From Thelonectria olida (taxonomy: Eukaryota > Ascomycota > Sordariomycetes > Hypocreales > Nectriaceae): a stretch of DNA of 64,000 bases. Within the stretch, counting starts at the first letter, position 1. Every line of letters begins with the position of its first letter. Location: contig JAGPYM010000008.1 in NCBI GenBank assembly GCA_020736575.1, forward strand, positions 186,001-250,000, written 5' to 3'. The notes under the pieces are model-generated. The model worked only from the letters and a program-made list of their open reading frames with translations. It searched no databases and was not told where the DNA came from. A program made the position numbers and the translations under genes. Positions 54,851 to 64,000 of this stretch are shown piece by piece.

Positions 54851-57132
54851 TCACAGGCAAATGGTCAGCAAGCAATGCGCAGAACTGCGAATCTGACATC
54901 GTGCTGTCGACGCAATCGACGAAAGCCAGTCATTTGCGCGCGCGTGACTCGAAGCATTCGGGCCATGGCTGCAACACAAACCACAGAGGAGCACTGCGCC
55001 CTCTCTCAAGACATGCATATGCATGGGGACGCTCGTTGGTTGAGCTGAGTGGCAGCAGTCGGTGTATAGTACATAGCCCAAATGCAGCGGACTCTCAGCA
55101 GCAATGAATGGCCGTGGGAGTGCCACGTATCAAATTAGCACTTGAATCGAACAGAATCTAGGTAGGATGGGACGTATCAGGTGACATCAGATGTAGTCAA
55201 GTTTGATTTTTGTCGAATTCAGGTCCAATTGGAGCCGGGGGAGTGCAGAGCAACAAAGCCACATTCCTTCATGATGGTTCTTAGAATACTTTAGTGGTCA
55301 TTCTCACAGAGCCACAGTGAGAGCCCAAGATGTTACGCAGCGAATGTTCCGATCTGCCGTGTAACAACAAAGGGCTGGACAAGGTCAGATGACCTTTGAT
55401 AAGATTCGATTCAATTCACTGGAAGCTGAAAGAAATGTGCCTGACCGCTCTCCCTGCAGCGAGTGTTGTTCGTGAGAGCGTAAGCCTACCTGAGTTATGC
55501 GTCAATGGATAGACACTCAGCGAGGGACAAGGGCTGATTGCCCGAAGAAAGGAAGGGATGCGGTTCGCACAAAGTTTTTAATTATGCAGCCGCCCTAACA
55601 TGATGAGGATCCATTGACTGGCGTTTACTACTGCAGCACGTTGGATGCAAGGGAGAGCAATTGGGCATACTGTGGGAATCTTATTGCGAAACGGATCCTT
55701 TGCAGCGCACGCGATGTGTCTCAGGGGGCATAGTCTCTCGTAAAGTGAATCATGTCCGTAGTTTAACGTATCAACTCCCTTTGAGAGGTTCCTAGATGCA
55801 AGGGACAGTAGCATCTTGGCAATGGAATCATTGAATCAAAGAACCCCTACCTCTGTAGTTCGCAGTCCCACAAAGGTCTCCAGGGCCGGCCTATATGCAC
55901 AAGGGAGAAGGAGGCCCCACGCAACTGTGGCTTGCTGCTTGAAGAGGCATAGTCGGGGATCAGGCATCGACCAGGGCGACGGTCTGAATACCCTCTGCTG
56001 CCCTACGGCAACTGTACAATAGCCAATGGGCAACTTACGGGCAGTATTTGGAGGAGATGGCACTGCACGGCGGTGATTGGCTTTCGGGGACGCCTTTGAA
56101 AACTCTCACCGGCATGGCGAGCGAGTTGAGTCTATCCGTTGATACCTACCACCCGTTTCAAGTCGCAGGCATTCTTTGTGGCGTTCCGTAGGGGCCGACA
56201 TTCGTTGTTTCCAGTGCATGTCTTTAAGCACATCTGACAGAGAACTGAAAAATGAATAAGAAGACGAAGCCTCCCACTGAAAGCAAGAGCAAGCTAGGTG
56301 CTTATAAAGCTGAGTCAGAACTAATTCTATTTGCTGGCCAAATTGCAGCAGGGCTTGTTGTTGTTGTCCATCTTGCCTCTGAACTCTTAGTGACTAACTG
56401 AGCGCCTCATACCCTGCAAAGTGTGGCGCGTGCGCTAAGTCAAAGCGAAGCAACCTCTGTGGGCGAAAAGGCAAACTTGAAAAAAAAAAAACATCGGCGC
56501 CCCCCAAAACCAAAACGAGCCGCCACGCTTCTTCTTCCTCCTCCTCCTCTCTCACTCCTCTTGATCCTCTCCTGCACACAGCATCACGGCACTGCCGCGC
56601 CAATTCCCCCTCCCCCCTTCTGGGTGCTTGCCGTCTTCTTTCATCTTTTCTAAGGCATCTGTTCTTCCCGTTTTTCTCCTTTTGCAGGTCCAGGCTTCGG
56701 CTTCGCAATTCGCACAACTCTTCCCCGCCGCCAACTGCTCCCTCGTGACAGTTCGACGTTCCCGCCTTTGCGCTGCTGCTTTCGACCATCCAACGCCTTG
56801 TTGCTCAGCGACGCTCCTCCGAAACTTTCACCGCCGCTCGACACCAGTCAACCTTTCAAGGACGACCGCTTTTCCCCAGCGCGCTCGACCTGATCGAATC
56901 GACTCTTGTCTTCCAACGTTGCGCAGTCCCTCGGCCGCCCTTTTTTACCTGCCCGGTCAGCTTTTCGCCTCCCTGCCAACATCGGTCAACCCGAGCCTCG
57001 ACAATCCGCTCCGACAAGGTCTGTCCACGACAAGATCAGAAAACCTGCGCAATCGGAATATCTCCTCCAAGAACATTTGCCCCCGACAAAACAAGACTTG
57101 CAAGACACGAGACACTGTGACTTTGACTAGCC
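54851..57132 (+). promoter_or_regulatory. 2.3-kb region before eIF2A; last 878 nt lack any ATG
   Basis: 54851-56250 shows no gene. From 56255 to 57132 no ATG occurs in any plus-strand frame, and 56520-57120 is pyrimidine-rich. A strong acceptor-like TTTTTCTCCTTTTGCAG ends at about 56687, so a 5'-UTR intron is possible. This is consistent with a long eIF2A leader kept free of upstream starts. Confidence 0.5.
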
Positions 57133-59236
57133 ATGGCGTCTCCGCTGCAGTTTGCCTACCGAACCCAGAAGACCATCGGTGTCTTTGACGCCGCGCCCGT
57201 CTACGAGCCTCTCGCTGGGTTCACCAAGCCTGATGGCAACCTTCGGTGCTGTGCCTACTCCCCCTGTGGTCGCTTCTTTGGCTGGTCCACTCCCGAGGCC
57301 GTCAGCGTTGTCGACACCTCCAACGGCAACCTTCTCCTCGTGCTTCCCATCCCCAACGTCTATGAGATCGGTTTCTCTCCCCGTGGCACCTACGTCATCA
57401 CCTGGGAGCGCCCGGCCAAGGACGAGAACGGCGATGCGACCAAGAACCTCAAGATCTGGCGCGTCGTCGAAGAGGATGTTGCTGCCGCCGACAAGCAGCC
57501 TGTGGGCTGCTTCGTCCAGAAGCAGCAGGGAGGCTGGAACCTCCAGTACACAGCCGATGAGAAGTATTGCGCTCGCCTCGTAACGAACGAGGTCCAGTTC
57601 TACGAGAGCCACGATCTTTTCAAGGTGTGGAACAAGCTCCGAGTGGAGGGTGCTTCTAACTACGCACTCGCACCCGGTATGCAAAACCATGCTGTCGCCG
57701 TTTTTATTCCCGAGCGCAAGGTAAGTGCATTTGCTGCTCTTTGCTTTCGGCGCAACCGTTACTAACAAGCATCTCCAGGGTCAACCCGCTGCCGTCAAGG
57801 TCTTCAATGTTCCTCTGTTCAACAACCCTATCTCCCAGAAGACCTTCTTCAAGGGCGACAAGGTTCAGCTGAAGTGGAACAAGTCGGGCACCAGCATCTT
57901 GGTGTTGGCCCAGACTGACGTCGATCGCTCCGGCAAGAGCTACTACGGCGAGACAACGCTGTACCTGCTCAGCACTTCGGGCCAATTCGACGCCCGCGTC
58001 ACCTTGGACAAGGAGGGACCGATCCACGATGTCTCGTGGTCTCCAAATTCGAAAGAGTTTGGTGTTGTTTATGGTTTCATGCCGGCCAAGGCCACCATCT
58101 TCAACCACCGGGCCATTGCGCAGCACTCGTTCCCCATTGCACCTCGAAACACCATCACCTTCTCGCCCACCGGTCGATTTGTGTTGGTCGCCGGCTTTGG
58201 TAACCTTGCTGGTCAAATTGACATCTACGATCTCGAGAGGGATTACCGCAAGATTACCACCATTGAGAGCGGAAACCCCAGTGTCTGTGAATGGAGCCCT
58301 GACAGTCGCTACATCATGACTGCCACTACGTCCCCCCGTCTGCGTGTGGACAATGGCGTCAAACTGTGGCACGTCAGCGGTGGCATCATGTACCATGAGG
58401 ATATGGTCGAGCTGTACCAGGTCAACTGGCGCCCTCAGCCTGTGGAGGCGATCGCTGGTGGTGATCCGCTCACCCCCATCCCGACTCCTCACGCCTCGGC
58501 GACGACGTACCTGGGCACGGTCAAGACCCCCAGTAAGCCTGCGGGTGCCTACCGACCTCCCGGTGCACGCGGTTTGGCTACCCCGTTGCACTTCAAGCGC
58601 GAGGATGAGGGCGGCGCTGCCCACGTTGTGAGCAACGGTACACAAAACGTAGGGCCCAACGGGTTTGGCCGTCAGCGCCGCGCCATTCCTGGAGCTGATT
58701 TTGCCGACTCGGCACCTGCACTGAGAAGTGTTCCGGGAGCCGAGCCAGTTGGCGATGAGAACTCGTCTAAGGCAAAGAACAAGAAGAAGCGCAACAAGAA
58801 GCCTAACCAGGGCGAGGGTCAACAGGGTGATAGGCGACAGGGTGATGTGCGACAAGGCGAGCCCAATGGCGGAGCCAGCCTCGCTCCTCCTCCCCGAGAC
58901 TTCGGAGCCGGTTCCGGCAGCGAGGGTCGCAGCCCTGAGCGACGAAATAACAACCATCATCGTAGCCACTCTCGCAACAACGCCGGTCGCAGCCGTAGCA
59001 ACACACACCGCGGTAACGGAAACAACGGCGCTCCCCAGAACGCACCTACGGGCCCTGCTGGCGATTCGCAGAACCCCAATGCCAAGAAGATCCGCAGCCT
59101 TCAGAAGAAGGTCCGTGCTATTGAGGACCTCGAGATGCGCCTGGCTGGTGGTGAGAAGTTGGAGGACACGCAGCTAAAGAAGATCAACACCAAGTCTGCC
59201 GTCTTCAAGGAGCTCGAGCAGTTGGAGAGAGAGTAA
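57133..59236 (+). CDS. Eukaryotic translation initiation factor 2A (eIF2A)
   Basis: WD-repeat beta-propeller protein implicated in GTP-independent initiator tRNA delivery and in non-canonical or stress translation. Exons 57133-57720 and 57779-59236 give 681 residues. The propeller (about 20-430) shows family-typical stretches: RCCAYSPCGRFFGWSTPEAV, KNLKIWRVVEED, then KVQLKWNKSGTSILVLAQTD, TFSPTGRFVLVAGFGNLAGQ and CEWSPDSRYIMTATTSPRLR. A linker with AYRPPGARG follows, then a Lys/Asn/Arg/Gly-rich segment. The C-terminal helix pair is KKIRSLQKKVRAIEDLEMRL with KSAVFKELEQLERE. The single 58-nt intron has GTAAGT donor, TACTAAC branch and CAG acceptor. Confidence 0.95.
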
Positions 59237-60128
59237 GCGGAGACAAAGTCTGTCTATGTACTCGCTTTCGTATTACGATGATGAGAGCAGAGTTCTTCGT
59301 GGATGTTCTGGAGAAGCGTGTACTAGCTAGGATTTGGGAAGAGAAAGGATTGGAATGACTATCAGGGTGACGCACGGCGCTGCGTATCCTCTCCAGATGT
59401 ATTCGTTGGACAAACTACAAGGTGTGAATAGGCTGGCGTTCACATGATTCGTGGTACATCAAAAATGACCTGGTCAAGGTTAGGATGCAGGACGATTACG
59501 GCTGAGGAATAGCTGGCACCTTGTTGGGTGACACCGGGTGGATTAATGTGTCCGTGTGCTGCGTTAAGTAGTAAGATATAAAAACAAATTACAACTTGTA
59601 CAGGTTGAACTGCTTGTATCCATCATCTTTTGTTGTCAGGAAATGCGTTGTACGAAGTATAGGTGGTTGTATGGGTAGACGGCATGTAAAATTGAAATGT
59701 CGGTTACCCTGGAGGCTCACGATTCACACCAAAATGTGAGTTGCATCTGGGTATTCAGGTGCCTCCTTCCAAAAAAGAACGAAATGAGGGGTCAAGGCTA
59801 CCCCTCAGTTGTCGTGTTCAGGTGGTACGGTTCAACTAAGAATGAGGGGAAATTGTTAACCGCCCCTTGTACGAAGCAGTTGCAAGAAACATGATTTCCG
59901 AATTCCGAGCTCATGTCGCAGCAGCAAACAGACAATTCCTCGAGTTACGGAAATTCCGAGATCAGGTCACTAATTTTTTCGTCTTCTTCATCTCATTCCA
60001 GTCTTAATGTCTCAGTCGAAAGTTGGTATCATTTATTAACATTAAAAAAGAAGACACTTTTTTGTTGCTCGCCGGCCCAAATGCAATATCCGTGGCTTAT
60101 CTTATCCAACTCAATATCCATCGCTGTC
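59237..60128. other. 0.89-kb tail-to-tail region, eIF2A / MFS transporter
   Basis: Convergent 3' regions, becoming AT-rich from about 59560. No gene is recognised. Confidence 0.45.
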
Positions 60129-62086
60129 TCAGTTATTGTCTTTCTCCGAAACATGCGCTGACTTTTCCAAAACTCCCTCTTCGCCCGCCTCAGCGTCCTG
60201 TGCTGCCCTCTTCTCGAGCTTCCTCTTGTACTTGGCCCGCTTCGCATCCATCCGGTCTTGGTCTTCGCGCAGCTGTCGGATGGCCGGGCTCTTGGCTCGG
60301 ATCTTTGAGCCGTACCGCCAGAAGATGAAGGGAATCGGGATCATGGCCACCTCGAGCAGGCCCAGGAGCGTGCCCGCCCATTGCGGTGTCAAGACTGCAT
60401 ACATCTTGGGCCCGGCGAGGGGCAGCGTGGCGCCAAAGATGCTGCGGATTACGGCGTTGCCGGCCAAGGCGCTCGCGGCGTAGATGGAGTAGGTGCCGGC
60501 GAGGTAGTTGGCGCCGTAGATGAAGCTGAGCGTGTTGCCGCAGCCAAAGGGGATGCCAAAGGCAATGGGGATGGCCCAGTGGATGCTCGCGGGGAGACAG
60601 GTCCACGAGAAGACGAGTTGGCCGATGGGCGCGAGCACGGAGCCAATGGCCATGACGAGCGCAGTGGCTTCGGGCTGCACGCGGCCGGTTTCCGGGTCGC
60701 GCGGCTGCGAGTTGATGAGCTTGCGGAGGAGAGGCTCGCTGACAATGGCGATCATGGTGCCGACGCCGATGCCGACAAAGGCCAGGCCCGACATGCCTGG
60801 GTTCCAGCCGCGGTGCTGCGAGAAGACGATGGGGTAAGCGACGAAGCAGAGGTACAAGATACCGTAGATCAGAGAGATCCTGTCTGGAGGTTAGGTACGT
60901 TGTATGCTGGACAAGCGTCTCTGCAGAAACTCACCAGATGTTTAGGAACCAAAGGATCGGCTCTGTCGCAAACAGAATAAAGGGGCGGCTCAAATTCACC
61001 TTGAGCAGATGAAGCGACGACACCTTCTGATCGTACTGGCACCAATACCGGGGGTCATCCTCCTGCTTGCGCATGCGCGCCGCCTTGCGCTTGAGAATGG
61101 CGGGGTGATACGTCTCCTTGCACGTCGCCATCATGACGGTTCCCGCGCCGCCCAGGACCAGCACGATCCAATTGTCCCAGCGCCAGCCCAGATACTGGTA
61201 CACGAAGCCTCCGATGATGGGGCCCAGCGAGGGGCCGTTGAGCGGCGCAATCGACCAGCAGGACATGGCTAGGGCGAGATACTCGGGGTTGGCAATGTCG
61301 ACGATGCTTCCGGGGCTGTTGGAGATCATGGCGGCTCCAAACAGAGCTCTGGAAGAAGGAATCATGGTTAACTGGTCGAGGGCTCTGGCGCATTGAGATC
61401 AAGTGAGTCACTTACCCGAAGAATCGCACGACGAGAATCTCCGTCAGGGACGTCGCAAGAGCGCAGGGGATGATGAGGATCAGCCAGATGACCAGACACA
61501 CCATGTACACGGGCTGTCGGCCATAGAGCTCACTCATGGGAGCGACAATCAGACTCCCCGCAGCGAGGCCAAGCAAATAGGTCGTCAGTCCCAAGGTGGT
61601 GCCGGTGGTGGTCGACCCAAACTCCTCAATCAGGCCGGGGATCGAAGCAGTGTAGCAAGTGCTGTACAAGACGACGACCCAGGTCGAGTAGGAGACGGCG
61701 ACGGTGATCCAGGCGCGATACCACAGCGGCCAGTTCCGCGGGTTCTCCGAGTCGCCCTCGTCAAAGATGACTTCGAACTCGGCCGGTCGCGAGGCGGCGC
61801 TGGTGACGCTGGTGCCGGTGCGGGTGTAGGTGATGGGTTCGCGGGCCTCGCGCTCGGCCTCGGTCTCAACGTCTGGGGTGAGTGCATGTTCCAGGGCCTC
61901 GAAGATGTCGTCGTTGTCGCGGTCTTGCGAGCGGCGGGTCGCATAGCTGCGGCGACTTAGGTGAGAAGTGGCTGTCTTGATGGGTTCGAGGACGGGCGAA
62001 GCGGCTGAGGAGGATGTAGTTGAGGAAGAGGATGAGTGTGTGTCAGCGTGCGCCGACGACGACGCCTTTTCGAGATCGTCTGTCAT
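60129..62086 (-). CDS. MFS drug:proton antiporter (DHA1-like)
   Basis: Probable 12-segment plasma-membrane exporter of the DHA1 (Flr1/Tpo-like) group. Exons 61416-62086, 60935-61348 and 60129-60879 give 611 residues. The first 115 residues are a cytosolic Ser-rich tail. NPRNWPLWYRAW just before segment 1 is a family hallmark. The loop 2-3 motif is SELYGRQPVYM, and motif C is seen in SIAPLNGPSLGPIIGGFVYQ. A central cytosolic loop carries KETYHPAILKRKAARMRKQ. The second half includes GIPFGCGNTLSFIYGANYLA. The C-terminus is a basic coiled tail. The acceptor of intron 2 was set at 60880, because the nearer CAG would create a stop. The upstream in-frame start at 62173 is GTG, so 62086 was chosen. 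Substrate unknown. Confidence 0.9.
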
Positions 62087-63540
62087 GGCGTTGGTAAAGT
62101 CGATTGGGATCCAAAAAAAAAAAAAAAGGAGGTTTATGCGCAATTCATGAAGGGTTCGACGCCATTGAATCACAGCAAAAAGACGGGCGTAACATGAAGC
62201 TATTCACAGCAAGCACATATACACACACCAAGAAACGAAAAAGAAAGAGTGGCAAACAACATCAACAGGGAAACAAGAGGATTGATAAGAAAAAGTAGGA
62301 CACAACAGTTCACAGACCCAACAACGCATTTAGCGAAAACCCCCCGGTCATTCGACCCAGCTACTGCTATGGAGTTCCATCCATCCACCGATGCGGCACC
62401 GATGCCGAGACAGCGGAGAAGACTCAAAAAGCTCGTCAGTCGGGGACTCACAAGCGCAATTGGCACAAGTGACACGGGAACAGCGTCGGACATTAAACGT
62501 GGTGGGACACCAAGTGGAGGTTTTTTCTGTAAAGAAGAAGAAATCTGATTTTCCCTCTCCACCGAGTGAAATCTCTGGGCCGGGATGATACGAATAAGGG
62601 GTGGGGGGCAAGAGATTGTTCCTGGCGAGATGGCCTCGTTCATGAGATGTCCCTTGATGCCCAAGTCATCGGATCATGGACTGCCAAGTAAGTACAAACA
62701 CTGCCTACGCTCTTGAAAGGCGTCAATGACAACACCAACTCCAAGAACCGAAGGGTGGAGCAGCAGTTGGTCCTTTGCATGCATTGTAACCATGCACGCA
62801 ATTCCTTCTTCCACAAGTTCTTTCTTCTTTTCCACTTCGGAGCCGTAATAACACAGCGTCCCCGCCCTTATCGCTGCCATCTCACTTCAGTTGCCCGATG
62901 CTGGCAGCCAGATCCACGATGGCAGATAAGCAACAAAACACGACTCCGCCGACGCCGGTGCCGAAGCCCGTTTTCGGCCGGGAAATGGTGCTTCATGTGA
63001 CCCCCCATTCTGCCCGTTTTGGTGGCCTGCGGCTGATGGTTTGCATTAGTGGGCGGCTTCTCCAAGGTAAATTCCCTCCATGACTCTTTTGGGGGGGTTG
63101 AGAAAATCACTCCATGACTCGGTAGAGGGGCCTTGACGAAAGGGCAAAGTAGCATGGTCAATCAATGAACCGGATCCTGCTGAAGGAATAAGAATATCCT
63201 GCAGAGGTGACTCAATGACGCTCGAACCCCGTGGACGGTACGACCCGGGCGTTCATTCCTGGCTCCCGGCCCGTTCACGGCCCCACATGTCCCGAGACAT
63301 CGGACCTGACATCTCCTTGTTGCATAGCACCTTTGACTCTCAAGAACTGCTGTGAGTGTATGTCTTCATGTTGCTGCAAGGGCTGATCGGGACCGGGTGG
63401 CTATTCGAGACGATGTCGATTGTAGCTATACATTCTAGATGATGCAGAGTACAAGAGAGCTGGACATGTGTGCCTTGATGCCGTGTTACGGACAAAACCG
63501 ATATATATTGCCGACTCTGTTTCCACACCACCGATGCCTA
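62087..63540. other. 1.45-kb intergenic region, MFS promoter / GNAT 3' end
   Basis: A15 tract at 62113-62127 (T15 in the MFS leader). No gene is recognised. A minus-strand GGTTCGAG near 63226 is not part of a tRNA fold. Confidence 0.4.
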
Positions 63541-63951
63541 CTAATTTCGCGTGTGTTCTCCATTTCCCTCGCCCTCTTCAATTTTCTGCTGCCGCTGATT
63601 CTTCTCCGGCCACCAAATCATCCCCGTAACCGTCACGCCCTCCCCGCCCGCCTGCTTCTCACCCTTGGCATTCACCTGGCCCTTGCCCACCGTGATCTCA
63701 TCGACAGTCTCGAACCCAAACCGCGTAAACTGCTGCGCCGAGTACTTGGTCGTGGCCTCGAGCCAAACCGGCTTGTTGACCTTGCGCGCCTCCTCCAGCA
63801 GCCGTTCCGTCATGGCCGAGTTGAGGCCTTGCTTGCGGCTGTCGGCTTTGGTCGCCGTGATGAGCACGTAGAAACAGTCTCGCAGTTTCGAGCCCGGGAG
63901 GACTCTGGCCTTGACCTTGTCGACGGATCCGAGGTACGAAACCAAGAGACG
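63541..63951 (-). CDS. GNAT-family N-acetyltransferase, last exon only
   Basis: C-terminal exon of a GCN5-related acetyltransferase of the fungal small-molecule type. The visible 136 residues contain DCFYVLITATKADSRKQGLN followed by SAMTERLLEEARKVNKPVWL, which fits motif A (acetyl-CoA binding, Q/R-x-x-G). Next comes ATTKYSAQQFTRFGFETVDE, motif B with the typical AxxFYxxxGF-like ending. A short charged tail follows. The exon starts after an acceptor (TGTACAG) at 63952. The minus strand from 64000 begins GTAAGG, so the upstream 49-nt intron may start exactly at the window edge. Substrate unknown. Confidence 0.75.
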   Translation of the reverse strand, partial: RLLVSYLGSVDKVKARVLPGSKLRDCFYVLITATKADSRKQGLNSAMTERLLEEARKVNKPVWLEATTKYSAQQFTRFGFETVDEITVGKGQVNAKGEKQAGGEGVTVTGMIWWPEKNQRQQKIEEGEGNGEHTRN

Positions 63952-64000
63952 CTGTACACGTAAGTGAGCTGCGCTTCAAGCAGTGTGGATGGCCCCTTAC

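Noticed and set aside
57704..59008. A 434-codon open frame antisense to eIF2A
   Set aside because: It mirrors the high-GC third positions of the real gene, begins in the intron, and shows no domain-like sequence.
63210..63300. Minus-strand tRNA suggested by GGGGTTCGAG
   Set aside because: The bases after the B box do not pair as a T-stem and no A box is present.
1..64000. CRISPR arrays, transposons, biosynthetic cluster, RIP-mutated DNA
   Set aside because: No regular spacer repeats, no transposase or reverse-transcriptase frames, no synthase genes, and no long AT-shifted block typical of RIP.

Overview
The window looks like a chromosomal stretch of a filamentous ascomycete, most likely a sordariomycete and possibly hypocrealean. 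The evidence is short introns (about 49-160 nt) with GTRWGT donors, CTAAC or CTGAC branch sites and YAG acceptors, GC-rich third codon positions, and Pezizomycotina-type proteins (an ApsB/Mto1-like coiled coil, POM152, HPC2, GGA). The placement is inferred from gene content; no marker gene fixes the species. I see no transposon, tRNA, rRNA, CRISPR array or secondary-metabolite cluster. I model 20 protein genes and about 34 introns by joining open frames across splice signals.

Layout. 1-3668 (-): 5' part of a large spindle-pole/MTOC coiled-coil protein with a CM1 motif, cut by the left edge. 4299-6338 (+): FBXO21-type F-box protein. 6796-8321 (-): UCH37-type deubiquitinase. 9394-13284 (+): nucleoporin POM152. 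13638-17018 (-): Utp22/NOL6. 18972-20665 (+): mitochondrial succinyl-CoA:3-ketoacid CoA-transferase. 22770-23714 (+): PP28/PDAP1-like protein. 24789-26709 (+): Rrp14/SURF6. 27875-29127 (-): Vps74/GOLPH3. 31383-31716 (+): GC-rich, T10-terminated candidate Pol III RNA. 32054-33079 (-): unknown membrane protein. 33600-36812 (+): mitochondrial IF-2. 37202-38398 (-): Tsr3. 38930-39830 (-): four-pass membrane protein. 41434-43009 (-): class-3 lipase. 44715-46881 (+): GGA clathrin adaptor. 47861-49910 (-): HPC2. 53517-54850 (+): RPAP1/Rba50 with an apparent 1-nt frameshift. 57133-59236 (+): eIF2A. 60129-62086 (-): MFS transporter. 63541-63951 (-): last exon of a GNAT acetyltransferase cut by the right edge.

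The genes are mostly housekeeping and do not form one pathway. Three act in ribosome biogenesis (Utp22, Rrp14, Tsr3), two in translation initiation (mtIF2, eIF2A), two in Golgi sorting (Vps74, GGA), two in ubiquitin biology (F-box, UCH37), one each in the nuclear pore and chromatin assembly, and one in RNA polymerase II assembly. Neighbours alternate strand and sit head-to-head or tail-to-tail, so shared divergent promoters are plausible but co-regulation is not shown.

I did not find a clearly new defence or metabolic system. The most interesting signals are: an unidentified Pol III-like RNA locus; an approximately 880-nt ATG-free stretch before eIF2A; a 4-codon uORF that overlaps the POM152 start as ATGA; heptad-quantised internal repeats and a partial duplication leading into CM1 in the MTOC protein; three stopless introns of length 3n; a basic insertion in the UCH37 active-site crossover loop; and the RPAP1 frameshift.
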